DNA of 64,000 bases from an uncultured Eubacterium sp. (GCA_947178105.1 CAMWXD010000016.1:1-64000); one strand, 5' to 3'. Positions 42,967 through 52,317 are shown, counted from the stretch's first letter. Notes: generated from the sequence alone by a model not told the origin. Translations and numbers: made by a program.

Positions 42967-44562
42967 ATGGAGTTTGAAAAAAAGAACAGTTCCGGCAGTA
43001 CAAAAGTCTGGAAAACGTGCGGTTATGTGCGCCTTTCCAGCGAAGACGGCGATAAGGAGGAGAGCAACAGCATTACCTGCCAAAAAGAACTGATCCGCAG
43101 TTTTTTAAGCAGACATCCCGAACTGGCAGAATGCGGCATGAAGGTTGACGACGGTTTTTCCGGCTCCAGCTTTGAGCGCCCGGCTTTTCGGGAAATGATG
43201 GATGATGCCAGGGCAGGGCGCATTGACTGTATCGTTGTAAAAGACCTGTCCCGGTTTGGCAGGAATTACCTGGAGGCAGGCGAATACCTCGAACGCATCT
43301 TTCCGTTTCTGGGCGTCCGGTTTATCGCGATTAATGACAATTATGACAGCCTTTGCCACACAGCGTCGGACGAGTGGATGATCCCGTTTAAAAACCTGGT
43401 AAACGAGGCATACTGTAAGGACAGTTCGGTAAAAATACGCAGCCAACTGGAGGCAAAGCGCAGGCGCGGGGATTTTACCGGCTCTTTTGCCGTCTATGGG
43501 TACAGGAAAGACCCAAATCAGAAAAACCGCCTGGTGCCGGACAGTTTTGCGGCGGAGGTCGTACGCGATCTGTTCCGGTGGAAGCTAAAGGGCATAAGTG
43601 CCGCGGACATCGCTGACCGGCTGAATGACAGCGGGATTCTGTCGCCGATGGATTACAAAAAGGAGCAGGGGATGCGCTATGCTACGCCGTTTCGTGTCCA
43701 TAGCAGGTCGCAGTGGAATGCAGCGGCTGTCCTTCGGATTTTGAAAAATCCGGTTTATACAGGGGTATTGGAGCAGGGCAGGTATACGACGCCGAGCTAC
43801 AAAGTAAAAAAACGCATCGCAAAGCCCAGGGAAGAATGGGCAGTAGTGAAAGGGGCGCACGAGGCAGTCGTTGACCCGCAGGATTTTGCGGCTGTCCAGC
43901 GGGTGCTTGCGATGGATACGCGCACCAGCCCAGGCGCAGGTGCGGTAGAGCTGTTTTCGGGGTTGGTTTACTGTCTGGAATGCGGGGCTTCTATGGTGCG
44001 CAAAACAGTCCCGGCAGGCGGAAAAAAATATCGGTATTATGTCTGTGCGGCGCACAAGCAGGCAAAAACATGCTCTGCGCACAGCATCCGGGATACGGTG
44101 CTGGAACAGATTGTGCTGGAGTCTTTAAATAAACAGATTTGCCTGCTCGGCGTTTCCCGGCTGCTGGAGCTGGCGGACGAAGCGTCCCGGCAAAAGCCTG
44201 CGGCCAAAAAGCTGCAGGAGCGCCTGGACAGCAAGCAGGACGAGGCATGCAGGTACGAAAGGCTTTTGCAGTCTTTGTACGAAAGCCTTCTGGACGGTAT
44301 GATCAGCGAGCGGGAATACCAATCTATGAAAAAAGAGTATGCATTTTTGAATGCACAGGCTTTGCAGCAGGCGGAAAGGCTCCGGGAAGCGCTGGCACAG
44401 GAGCTTGCAGGCGCGGCGGACGCAGATGCATGGCTCAAAGCGCTGAAAAAGGACGGCAATCTTGCCGGGCTTGACCGGATGGCAGTTGTATTTTTGCTGG
44501 AACGGGTGTTTGTCGGACGGGACAGGACGGTGGAGATTGTGTTTGGATGGCGAAATGCATAA
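42967..44562 (+). CDS. Large serine recombinase 1
   Basis: A 531-aa site-specific recombinase of the large serine (TndX/phiC31-like) type. The resolvase catalytic domain has nucleophile Ser24 in YVRLSSEDG, and VVKDLSRFGRNYLE carries the conserved Arg residues. The recombinase domain follows (GYRKDPNQKNRLVPD; LKGISAADIADRLNDSGI). A zinc ribbon (YCLECGASM...YVCAAHKQAKTCSAH) and a coiled-coil C-terminus (about 400-500) complete it. All expected parts are present. First of three adjacent, related but distinct recombinases. Confidence 0.92.
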   Translation: MEFEKKNSSGSTKVWKTCGYVRLSSEDGDKEESNSITCQKELIRSFLSRHPELAECGMKVDDGFSGSSFERPAFREMMDDARAGRIDCIVVKDLSRFGRNYLEAGEYLERIFPFLGVRFIAINDNYDSLCHTASDEWMIPFKNLVNEAYCKDSSVKIRSQLEAKRRRGDFTGSFAVYGYRKDPNQKNRLVPDSFAAEVVRDLFRWKLKGISAADIADRLNDSGILSPMDYKKEQGMRYATPFRVHSRSQWNAAAVLRILKNPVYTGVLEQGRYTTPSYKVKKRIAKPREEWAVVKGAHEAVVDPQDFAAVQRVLAMDTRTSPGAGAVELFSGLVYCLECGASMVRKTVPAGGKKYRYYVCAAHKQAKTCSAHSIRDTVLEQIVLESLNKQICLLGVSRLLELADEASRQKPAAKKLQERLDSKQDEACRYERLLQSLYESLLDGMISEREYQSMKKEYAFLNAQALQQAERLREALAQELAGAADADAWLKALKKDGNLAGLDRMAVVFLLERVFVGRDRTVEIVFGWRNA

Positions 44563-44619
44563 TGACAGGCTGTCGTTTCATAAAATACAGGGAAGATCTT
44601 TACCGATTGGTGGCAAAAC

Positions 44620-45624
44620 ATGGCAAGGACAAAACGAAAAGTAAATTATCTGCATCCAGACAGCCTGAAAGCGGAAGCTCCCGCACAGCGGATTTACCGT
44701 GCAGGCGGCTATATCAGGCTTTCGGTGGAGGATGGCGGCAGGCGCGGCGCGGACACGGCCCAAAATCAGGAAGAGCTGATCCGCCGTTATATAGAAAGCC
44801 AGGAGGATATGCAGCCTGCCGGCTTTTACTGCGATAACGGGCAGACAGGCACCAGCTTTGACCGTCCGGCATTTGCACGCCTGATGGAGGATGCTGCGGC
44901 AGGACGCATCGACTGTATTGTTGTAAAAGACCTGTCGCGGTTAGGCAGGAACTATTTGGAGACGGGAAAGTACCTGGAGAAGGCCTTTCCCGTTTTAGGC
45001 GTGCGGTTTGTGTCTGTGACGGATCATTTTGACACAAAGGCGCAGTGCAGCGACGGATTTACCGTACCGTTAAAAAATATTGCAAATGAGATGTACAGCC
45101 GGGATATCTCGAAAAAAGTCGGGTCTGTGCTGGCGCAGCGCCAGCGGCAGGGGGCGTTTATCGGCGCATGGGCGGCGTACGGCTACCGCAAATGTGCGCA
45201 CGACCCGCATAAAATCGAACCAGAGGAAGAGACGGCGCCAGTCGTGCAGGCGGTGTTTCAGATGCGGCTTGACGGCATGAGCAGCGGGCAGATCGCCGCC
45301 AGGCTGAATGCGCAGGGCATCCCGTCCCCGTCCCGTTATCATTATCTGAAAGGGGAGCTTACATGCAGCCGCTTTGCAGGTATGCTCTGGCAGCCGCAGA
45401 TGGTGCGCAAAATACTGTCCAGCCAAGTGTACCTGGGACATATGGTGCAGGGGCGAAAGCGGGCGTCTTTTTATGAAGGGAAAAAGCAGCGCACGCTTCC
45501 GGCTTCGGAATGGGTCGTCGTGGAGCATACGCACCAGCCGCTAATTACAGAAGAAATCTTTCAGGCTGTCCAGCAAATGGCGGCAGATAAGCGCCAAAAG
45601 GCGAAAAAGGAGCGTGGCTTATGA
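44620..45624 (+). CDS. Large serine recombinase 2, short form
   Basis: A 334-aa recombinase with a 30-residue N-terminal extension, catalytic Ser35 in GYIRLSVEDG, the VVKDLSRLGRNYLE helix and a complete recombinase domain up to ITEEIFQAVQQMAADK. It lacks the zinc ribbon and coiled coil of its two neighbours and ends in a Lys-rich tail. It may therefore need a partner for synapsis or direction control; this is inference. GGTGG precedes the ATG at 44620. It overlaps the third recombinase by four bases (ATGA). Confidence 0.88.
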   Translation: MARTKRKVNYLHPDSLKAEAPAQRIYRAGGYIRLSVEDGGRRGADTAQNQEELIRRYIESQEDMQPAGFYCDNGQTGTSFDRPAFARLMEDAAAGRIDCIVVKDLSRLGRNYLETGKYLEKAFPVLGVRFVSVTDHFDTKAQCSDGFTVPLKNIANEMYSRDISKKVGSVLAQRQRQGAFIGAWAAYGYRKCAHDPHKIEPEEETAPVVQAVFQMRLDGMSSGQIAARLNAQGIPSPSRYHYLKGELTCSRFAGMLWQPQMVRKILSSQVYLGHMVQGRKRASFYEGKKQRTLPASEWVVVEHTHQPLITEEIFQAVQQMAADKRQKAKKERGL

Positions 45625-47174
45625 CTGTCGCCTTGTACCTGCGTATTTCAAGGGAGGACAAGGGCGCAAAAGAATCCAACAGCATCGGGGGACAGCGCAG
45701 CATCCTGTCCGACTATATAAAAGGGCAGCCAGAGCTTGCACATGCTAAGATCGTTGAATTCTGCGACGACGGATACAGCGGCAGGAATTTCGAGCGCCCT
45801 GGTGTCAGGGAAATGATCGAACAGGCAAAAAAAGGCGCCATACAGTGTATTATTGTCAAGGACCTGTCAAGGTTTGGGCGCAATTATCTGGAAGCCGGCA
45901 ACTATATTTTACGCGTCTTTCCCTTTTTGGGCGTACGCTTTATTGCGGTAAACGACAGGTTTGACAGTATGCGGCAGATGGAAGCGGACAGCCTGGAAGT
46001 GCCGTTTCGGACGCTTTTATACGATATTTACAGCAGGGATTTGTCCCATAAGGTAAAGAGCGCACTGTATACAAAGGCACAGCGCGGCGATTATGTATCC
46101 GCCTTTGCGCCTTATGGATATAAAAAAGATCCTGCGGACAAACACCGCATCGTGCCGGATGAAGAGGCAGCGGCACAGGTGCAGCGGATTTTTCAGATGG
46201 CGGCTGACGGGAAGTCCACCATGCAGATCGCACGCGCCCTGAATGAAGGGCAGGTTCCGACGCCTTTGCAGTACAGGCGGAAAAACGGGAGCAGCCATAA
46301 AGGATGGGATTGCATCGGAGCGGAAAATTTCTGGACGCAGCAGTCCGTCGTAAAGATCCTGCGCGACGAGCGTTATACAGGCAAAGCGGTCTATGGCAGG
46401 CGGAAACGGGAAAACGCGGGAGATATGCGCCAGGTGCCGGTGCAAAAATCAGGCTGGATTACGGCGGACAATGCCTATAAGGGAATTGTTTCCAAGGAGG
46501 AATTTCGCATTGTGCAAAAGAAGCTGCGTATCGGAAGGGAGCGCGGCAAAAATCAAAAGAGCGGGAACCCGCTGCTTGGCAAGGTACGGTGCGCGGTATG
46601 CGGACGTGCCATGATACGGGCAGGCAAAAAACAGGCATACTTTACCTGCCATACGCCCCGCATGGCGCCTGCCTATGACTGTCCGGTTTTGCGGGTGCCG
46701 CAGGACTGCCTTTTGCATATCGTCCAGGATGGAATCCGGTTGCAGGTACTATGTACGGTTGACTGGCAGCGTATCAGAGAGGAACTACATCGCCTTGCAC
46801 AGCAGGAGCAGGAGGAAGCGGAAAAAAAACTGCTCAAATTGCAGGAAGCCTGTTCCCGGCTGGAAGCAAAGCGCAAAGAGATCTACGAACAGTATGTGTT
46901 TGGCGGGCTTGGCAGACAGGAATATCTGGCGGCAAAGGAAAAGAGTACAAAAGCATATGAAAAGCTGGAACGCCAGGCCGCAAAGCTTAAAGAGGAGCTT
47001 GCGGCACATGAAACAAAGCCGGTGCGGCAGGAGCCGTTTGGCTGGCACAGCCAATATGCCATAGCAAGCCAGTTTGCCGCAGACTGTATGCAGGAGGCGC
47101 TGCAGGAGGTACTCGTCTGTCCGGGCAATTTACTGATAATCGTCTGGAACTTCCGGGATGAATTCGCACCTTGA
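45621..47174 (+). CDS. Large serine recombinase 3
   Basis: A 517-aa recombinase with catalytic Ser10 in LYLRISREDKG, the IVKDLSRFGRNYLE helix, a recombinase domain, a zinc ribbon (KVRCAVCGRAM, then FTCHTPRMAPAYDCPV) and a long coiled coil (about 390-470). It starts inside the end of recombinase 2 and so is translationally coupled. The trio plus the DUF6870-like gene is the kind of excision/integration module carried at one end of some Firmicutes conjugative elements; no conjugation genes lie in the window. Confidence 0.92.
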   Translation: MTVALYLRISREDKGAKESNSIGGQRSILSDYIKGQPELAHAKIVEFCDDGYSGRNFERPGVREMIEQAKKGAIQCIIVKDLSRFGRNYLEAGNYILRVFPFLGVRFIAVNDRFDSMRQMEADSLEVPFRTLLYDIYSRDLSHKVKSALYTKAQRGDYVSAFAPYGYKKDPADKHRIVPDEEAAAQVQRIFQMAADGKSTMQIARALNEGQVPTPLQYRRKNGSSHKGWDCIGAENFWTQQSVVKILRDERYTGKAVYGRRKRENAGDMRQVPVQKSGWITADNAYKGIVSKEEFRIVQKKLRIGRERGKNQKSGNPLLGKVRCAVCGRAMIRAGKKQAYFTCHTPRMAPAYDCPVLRVPQDCLLHIVQDGIRLQVLCTVDWQRIREELHRLAQQEQEEAEKKLLKLQEACSRLEAKRKEIYEQYVFGGLGRQEYLAAKEKSTKAYEKLERQAAKLKEELAAHETKPVRQEPFGWHSQYAIASQFAADCMQEALQEVLVCPGNLLIIVWNFRDEFAP

Positions 47175-47237
47175 CATTTTTGGGTTAAGTCATTAATATA
47201 AGAAGGTGACAAAATTCGATTAGTCCGTGCTGCGCAG

Positions 47238-47599
47238 AGGGTGACCAGGGATATTCAGCGATAGAGATTCTGCGCTACTATTATGGCAGCGATATGTACA
47301 TTAATTCCGCCGAAGAGATATCCGGCGTACCGTCTTCCTGGCCGGGCGTGGTACTTTCGATCGGCTCGTCCGGCGCCAAGGTGCGCCAGATGCAGGAGCA
47401 GCTAAACCGGATTGCAAGGGCTTATCCGGCTATGCCGACGATTACGGCGGACGGTATCTATGGCCCAAGGACACAGGAAGCCGTAGAGAAATTTCAGTCC
47501 ATATTTGGGCTGCCGGTTACAGGAAACGTAGATTTCCGGACGTGGTATAAGATCTCCGAGATTTATGTCGGGGTGTCCAGAATCGCGGAACTGGCATAA
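47238..47599 (+). pseudogene. C-terminal fragment of a peptidoglycan-binding (SpoIID-like) protein
   Basis: From about 47238 the frame reads GDQGYSAIEILRYYYGSDMY and continues through a peptidoglycan-binding domain (IGSSGAKVRQMQEQLNRI, DGIYGPRTQEAVEKFQ) to the stop. I recall full-length Firmicutes proteins in which this segment follows a SpoIID-like domain of some 250 residues. Here upstream codons lose similarity abruptly and hit TGA at 47207, within about 30 bp of the recombinase 3 end. The gene therefore looks cut by the insertion. ATG 47294 could give a 101-aa product, but it has no ribosome site. The 5' part is not found in the window. Confidence 0.75.
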
Positions 47600-47641
47600 T
47601 CCCTCCGCACAAGGTACACAGGAAAAGGAGAAAGGATATAC

Positions 47642-48736
47642 ATGGCAGCGATCAAAGCCTTTCTATTGCGTGATGTAAAAAATGAAAATGAAAGCAGCAA
47701 GCCTGCCATTGAAATCCGGCTGACGGTGCTCGGCATTATGGGCTATTTTTTACTGATGGTGGCAGGCGAGCTGTGGAGCAGGGATTATTGGATGCTTCTG
47801 TTTACGGTGCCGTGCCTTTTTCTGTACGGCGCCGTGTTTGCGCTGACCTATTTTGAGCGCGTTTTGCTGGCAGCATACGGGCTGAATGTGTTTATGGTGA
47901 TCTGGATTGTGATTAGCGTTTATTCTTTTGGATGGGAGCTGGGGGTGCAACAGTATTTATTTTTGCTGATCCTGACCGATTTTTTTCTGCCTTACTGGAG
48001 GCTTTCGGCCAAGCTGTTCTATGCAGGAGCGATGTGCCTGTTCCGTGTGCTGCTGTTTTTTTACTGCCAGGCTTATGCGCCGAGAATGGCGGTGCCGGAG
48101 GGAATTACTTCTTATTATCATGTCGTCAATACGGTCAGTATCTATAGCACGATCTGTATGTACGGCTGCCTGATCAGCAGTAATTTCCTTGTGATAGAAA
48201 AAAAGCTGATTGAGACGAATAAAAAACTCCTGCGGCAGGCGGGGACAGACCCGCTGACACAGCTTATGAACCGGATGCGTATGCTGGAGTATGCTTCTGA
48301 GCAGATGGCAAGGCAGGACGATCGTAAAGCGCTGTCCGTAGCAGTCGGGGATATCGACCATTTTAAGCATTTTAACGATACTTATGGGCACGCGTGCGGG
48401 GATGCCGTCTTAAAGACGCTGTCCAGCCTGTTTGAGGAGGTAATGCAGCCTTACGGCGCCGTAGCCAGATGGGGCGGGGAAGAGTTTTTGTTTTTGTTTA
48501 AGGAATGCAATGGTAAAGAGGCGTACCAGGTCCTGGCAAAGCTGCGTGAAGAAATGAAACAGACAACAATCGCATACGGAGGCATGTCCTTGCGGGTCAC
48601 AATGACTTTTGGGCTTGCAGAAATCGACCCGGCGTATCCGCTGGAGGAAAGCATCCGGCGGGCGGACGAGCTGTTGTACGAAGGGAAAGCGAAAGGCAGA
48701 GATCAGGTAGTTTATGAAAAAGCAGTCCATTCCTGA
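47642..48736 (+). CDS. Membrane-bound diguanylate cyclase (GGDEF)
   Basis: A 364-aa protein with six hydrophobic segments in residues 25-185 and a C-terminal GGDEF domain with an intact active site (WGGEEF), metal Asp in VGDIDHFKHFNDTYGH, and GLAEI near the end. It should make c-di-GMP from two GTP at the membrane. No RxxD inhibitory site directly before GGEEF is apparent. AAAAGGAGAAAGG precedes the ATG. It is followed by recJ at 44 bp, so the two may be cotranscribed. The sensed signal is unknown. Confidence 0.9.
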   Translation: MAAIKAFLLRDVKNENESSKPAIEIRLTVLGIMGYFLLMVAGELWSRDYWMLLFTVPCLFLYGAVFALTYFERVLLAAYGLNVFMVIWIVISVYSFGWELGVQQYLFLLILTDFFLPYWRLSAKLFYAGAMCLFRVLLFFYCQAYAPRMAVPEGITSYYHVVNTVSIYSTICMYGCLISSNFLVIEKKLIETNKKLLRQAGTDPLTQLMNRMRMLEYASEQMARQDDRKALSVAVGDIDHFKHFNDTYGHACGDAVLKTLSSLFEEVMQPYGAVARWGGEEFLFLFKECNGKEAYQVLAKLREEMKQTTIAYGGMSLRVTMTFGLAEIDPAYPLEESIRRADELLYEGKAKGRDQVVYEKAVHS

Positions 48737-48780
48737 AAGGGAAAAGCTTTTGGGATGGAAACGTACAGGAGAATGGCAGG

Positions 48781-50550
48781 ATGAAGGAACAATGGTTTGT
48801 AACAGCGAAAAAAGCGGATTTTCAGGCAATCGGGGCAAAATTTGGCATCGACCAGGTGACGGCGCGGATTATACGCAACCGGGACATTGTCGGGGAAGAA
48901 GCGATTGCTTCGTATTTGAGCTGTTCTGCACAGCAGTTGCATGACCCGCATCTTTTAAAGGACGCAGAAAAAGGGGCGGGCATTTTAGCAGAAAAAATAG
49001 CAGAAGGAAAAAAGATCCGTGTGATCGGAGATTATGATATCGACGGGGTAAATGCGTCGTATATTCTGATCACCGGGCTTCGCGTATGCGGGGCAAAGGT
49101 ATGCCATGTGATCCCAGACCGGGTACATGACGGGTATGGCATTAACTGCGGGATCATTACAAAAGCGCTGGAAGATGGAGTCGATACGATCGTCACATGT
49201 GATAACGGCATTTCCGCCGCACAGGAAATCGCATTTGCGAAACAATCCGGCATGACGGTGATTATAACCGACCATCATGAAGTGCCGTTTTCCATTGGTG
49301 AAGACGGAGAAAAAAGATACCATGTCCCTGCGGCAGATGCAGTGATTAACCCCAAACAGGCGGACTGCGGGTATCCGTATGCAGGGCTGTGCGGGGCGGC
49401 AGTCGCATGGAAATTGATCCAGGTGCTGTATGTGCGTATGGGGATTCCGGTTGAAAAAAGCTTTACAATGATTGCACATGCAGCGTTTGCCACCGTCGGA
49501 GACGTCATGGAGCTGACCGGGGAAAACCGCACCATTGTCAAGCTGGGGCTGCAAGCAATCCATAAGACAGACAATCCAGGGCTGCTTGCGCTGATCCAGC
49601 AGAACCATCTGGAAAAAGAGCAGGTCAAATCCTGGCATTTTGGCTTTGTCTTAGGGCCGTGCATCAATGCCAGCGGCAGGCTGGATACGGCAAAGCGTTC
49701 CCTGCAGCTTTTGCTGGAGCCGTCGCTGGAAAAAGCATCCAGCCTTGCCAGGGAGCTGGTAGAGCTGAATGACAGGCGAAAAAGCCTGACACTGGAAGGG
49801 CTGGAGGAAGCGAAGCAGATTATCATAGAGCAGGGGCTGCTGGAAGATAAGGTGATCGTCGTATACCTGCCGCAGTGCCATGAGAGCCTTGCAGGGATTA
49901 TCGCAGGCAGGATCAGGGAGCTGTACCATAAGCCGGTATTTGTCCTGACAAACGCAGAAGACGGCGGCGTCAAAGGCTCCGGCCGTTCGATTGAAGCTTA
50001 TTCCATGTATGAGGAAATGTCAAAGTGCAGTGCGCTGATGACAAAGTTCGGCGGGCATCCGATGGCAGCAGGCCTTTCTATGGAAAAAGAAAATGTAGAC
50101 AGGTTCCGCACGGAACTGAATGGCTATGCGTCTCTGACGCAGGAGGATTTTGTCGAAAAAATACATATTGATGTGCCAATGCCGCTGTATTATATCAGCA
50201 CAAAGCTGATCCGGGAATTTGAATGCCTGGAGCCGTTTGGAAAGGGCAATGAGAAGCCGGTATTCGCAGTTCGAAATGTACATCCCCTGCGGGCATCCGT
50301 CGTCGGAAAAAACAAAAACGTGCTGCGCATGGTACTGGAGGATGGCGCAGGAGGCAGCATAGATGCGGTATATTTTGGGGATATCGAAGCATTTCTCGCA
50401 TTTTTGCGCGAGAAAGCATCCGCGGAGCAGGTAGATGCGCTGCTTTGCGGCGCGCCGCAAAAGATCTGCTTTTCGATCACCTATGATCCGTCGATCAATA
50501 CTTACCTTGGGCAGGAGACGGTACAGGTCATTATCCGGCACTATTGCTAG
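48781..50550 (+). CDS. recJ: Single-strand-specific exonuclease RecJ (DHH family)
   Basis: 5'-3' single-strand DNA exonuclease of recombination and mismatch repair. The 589-aa protein shows the DHH phosphoesterase motifs GDYDIDGVNAS (about 83), VTCDNGISA, and IITDHHEVP (about 160). The DHHA1 domain holds GRSIEAYSMYEEMSKC and FGGHPMAAGLSM, and a C-terminal OB-like domain follows. The length is on the short side for RecJ, but the main domains are all present. AGGAGAATGGCAGG precedes the ATG. Confidence 0.9.
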   Translation: MKEQWFVTAKKADFQAIGAKFGIDQVTARIIRNRDIVGEEAIASYLSCSAQQLHDPHLLKDAEKGAGILAEKIAEGKKIRVIGDYDIDGVNASYILITGLRVCGAKVCHVIPDRVHDGYGINCGIITKALEDGVDTIVTCDNGISAAQEIAFAKQSGMTVIITDHHEVPFSIGEDGEKRYHVPAADAVINPKQADCGYPYAGLCGAAVAWKLIQVLYVRMGIPVEKSFTMIAHAAFATVGDVMELTGENRTIVKLGLQAIHKTDNPGLLALIQQNHLEKEQVKSWHFGFVLGPCINASGRLDTAKRSLQLLLEPSLEKASSLARELVELNDRRKSLTLEGLEEAKQIIIEQGLLEDKVIVVYLPQCHESLAGIIAGRIRELYHKPVFVLTNAEDGGVKGSGRSIEAYSMYEEMSKCSALMTKFGGHPMAAGLSMEKENVDRFRTELNGYASLTQEDFVEKIHIDVPMPLYYISTKLIREFECLEPFGKGNEKPVFAVRNVHPLRASVVGKNKNVLRMVLEDGAGGSIDAVYFGDIEAFLAFLREKASAEQVDALLCGAPQKICFSITYDPSINTYLGQETVQVIIRHYC

Positions 50551-50563
50551 AGATTTTTCATGC

Positions 50564-50612
50564 AAAAAACGCCTTTCAACACAGACAGCCTGTGCTGAAA
50601 GGCGCTTTTTTA
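50564..50612. terminator. Bidirectional terminator after recJ
   Basis: CGCCTTTCA-A-CACA (50570-50583) pairs with TGTG-C-TGAAAGGCG (50591-50604). A-rich sequence lies before and T6 after, serving recJ and the convergent lipoprotein gene. Confidence 0.85.
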
Positions 50613-50645
50613 ATCGTGAATGTGTTTAGATTGAGCCGGAAACGG

Positions 50646-51575
50646 TTATGCTGCCGGTGCAGCAGCCTTTGCTTCTTCAGGAATCTCAAATTCCTCTACG
50701 GCATTGTAATCGGAACAGGTCATTGTGACAAACATTTTGCCGAATTCCATAGATACGCCTTCAGCCTCTTCACCCATAGCTTCGATCATATTTGCCATCA
50801 GCTTGTTCATCAGAGGAGCCATATCCATTTCGTATTTGACTGGAACAAGGCCTTCTTCATCAATCCACAGTGTGATTGGCAGGTCGCCAAGATCAGAGAA
50901 CATCGTTTCCACCTGGCTTGTGTCCATGCCGAGAGAACTCAGGGAATCCAATGCGCCCGTAGACATGACCGTATCCTTGAGGTCGTCGCCTTTGATCGTG
51001 CCGGTATATTTGCGTGCATTTTTTCCGTCTACCTGCTCTGAGCCGGCATCCTGGTAATCATAGCTGTCCTGCATATATTCGGACATGTTGCTGGAAGCGT
51101 CATACTGCTCGATCTGCCCGACTTCTACAGCCTGTGACTGCCAGTTTGTACCATCGCTCATGTACATCGTATAGGTGCCGTTCTCATCCGCATCTATATA
51201 CATGGACATGTCGCTGGTGCCTGCCTCTCCGGCATCTACGGTCATATCCAGTTTAATGCGGACCGGATCGTAAAGGCAGGACATGTCTATCGTATTGACA
51301 GACTGCATAGACTGGGATTCTCCGTTTGCATTGATCGTCATTTCCATATCCATGACCATTTTACCATTCAGGCTGGAGATCTTGTCGGTTTTCATCTTCT
51401 CCTGCGCAGCAGCAAGGACGTCCACATCGCTGCTCTTATCGCCGCCTTCCTTGTTATCTTCTGTCGTCTGCTTTTCGCTGTCCGCAGGATCGGAGTCCGC
51501 GCTTCCACATGCAGTGACAGAAAAAGACAGGGTTGCTGCTAAGAGCAGTGCCAGAAATTTGTTTTTTCTTTTCAT
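50646..51575 (-). CDS. Lipoprotein with DUF6612/LppX-like fold
   Basis: A 309-aa exported lipoprotein: MKRKNKFLALLLAATLSFSV, then TAC as lipobox, followed by a Glu/Asp/Ser-rich linker. The rest is a long run of beta strands with internal helices (KISSLNGKMVMDMEMTINAN; RIKLDMTVDAG; ITLWIDEEGLVPVKYEMDM), the pattern of LppX/LprG-like or DUF6612 proteins that may hold lipids. Function is unknown. ATG 51575 has GGAAAGAGGG upstream; a longer in-frame start overlaps the promoter and is unlikely. Confidence 0.75.
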   Translation of the reverse strand: MKRKNKFLALLLAATLSFSVTACGSADSDPADSEKQTTEDNKEGGDKSSDVDVLAAAQEKMKTDKISSLNGKMVMDMEMTINANGESQSMQSVNTIDMSCLYDPVRIKLDMTVDAGEAGTSDMSMYIDADENGTYTMYMSDGTNWQSQAVEVGQIEQYDASSNMSEYMQDSYDYQDAGSEQVDGKNARKYTGTIKGDDLKDTVMSTGALDSLSSLGMDTSQVETMFSDLGDLPITLWIDEEGLVPVKYEMDMAPLMNKLMANMIEAMGEEAEGVSMEFGKMFVTMTCSDYNAVEEFEIPEEAKAAAPAA

Positions 51576-51627
51576 AAGTAAAGCCCTCTTTCCATAATAA
51601 TATAAGATAATAGTTCGTCCGTTTCTA

Positions 51628-51656
51628 ATAATATTACGTTTTGCTGCATTTGTCAA
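51628..51656 (-). promoter_or_regulatory. Promoter of the lipoprotein gene
   Basis: On the minus strand TTGACA (51656-51651), 17 bp, TATTAT (51633-51628). Confidence 0.75.
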
Positions 51657-51703
51657 TCTTTTTGCTTAAGAAGATGATAATTGAAAAATGACAGGATCCA
51701 TCG

Positions 51704-51907
51704 TTATTCCAGTGAAAGAATATCCTGAATCTGGCAGTTTAAATACCGGCAGATCTTTTCCAGCACATCAAAGCTGATCCTCGTCGTCCTGTTATGATTG
51801 AGGTTCCTGAGGGTAGAAGTAGAGATGCCAGTATCCTTTGCCATCTGGTTCTGCGAGATGCCTTTGCTGTCAAGCACCTGGTTCAGTGTGATTTTCGTAA
51901 TAAACAC
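51704..51907 (-). CDS. Small XRE-family (Cro/C1) HTH regulator
   Basis: A 67-aa protein that is almost entirely one Cro/C1-type helix-turn-helix: LNQVLDSKGISQNQMAKDTG, then ISTSTLRNLNHN and a C-terminal CRYLNCQIQDILSL. It has no sensor domain. It is divergent from another small HTH gene at 52114, so the pair may share an operator in 51908-52113. The preceding codons and AAATGAGGTG provide the ribosome site. Target genes are unknown. Confidence 0.8.
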   Translation of the reverse strand: MFITKITLNQVLDSKGISQNQMAKDTGISTSTLRNLNHNRTTRISFDVLEKICRYLNCQIQDILSLE

Positions 51908-52113
51908 CTCATTTCCTAGTTGAAGTTTTCATGAAAAGAATAGGGACAACGTACAGTTTATCCATAGAAAGCTATAATATGCATTTTTTTATAATTTTCT
52001 ATTACAATTCCTCTGTTCCCAAAAGCTTCCCATGTTGCTGTTAACTGACATTATAATTCGCAGAATCCAAGAGATACTATAACGAACAGAAACAAAGAAA
52101 GAAGGTATTGTTT

Positions 52114-52317
52114 ATGGATTCTATCACTACAAAAGTGTATCATTATATGAAATCATTATCAGACAAAAACGGATTCCTTCCTACCGTCCGGCAGACCGCG
52201 GAGGAGCTGCATGTGGATGTCAATGAGGTGGAAGCCGCATTAGGCAGGCTGCATGAATCGGGCAAGATTATGATTACGGATATTCCTGCGAAAAGCATTA
52301 TCGAATTTGTGGATTAG
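52114..52317 (+). CDS. Small winged-helix protein, LexA N-domain-like
   Basis: A 67-aa protein resembling only the DNA-binding half of LexA: VYHYMKSLSDKNGFLPTVRQ, then TAEELHVDVNEVEAALGRLH and a short wing. The autoproteolytic half is absent and the frame is complete, so it is a stand-alone DNA-binding protein. ATG 52114 has AGAAGG upstream. A TATAAT at 52052-52057 may be its -10 box, but the -35 is unclear. Confidence 0.75.
   Translation: MDSITTKVYHYMKSLSDKNGFLPTVRQTAEELHVDVNEVEAALGRLHESGKIMITDIPAKSIIEFVD

Noticed and set aside
44547-44837. 96-codon frame between recombinases 1 and 2
   Set aside because: It mostly overlaps recombinase 2 in another frame and matches no family; recombinase 2 with its ribosome site explains the region.
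47294-47599. Stand-alone 101-aa peptidoglycan-binding protein
   Set aside because: Similarity to the longer family extends upstream of ATG 47294 and is then cut off; no ribosome site precedes this ATG, so it is treated as a gene fragment.
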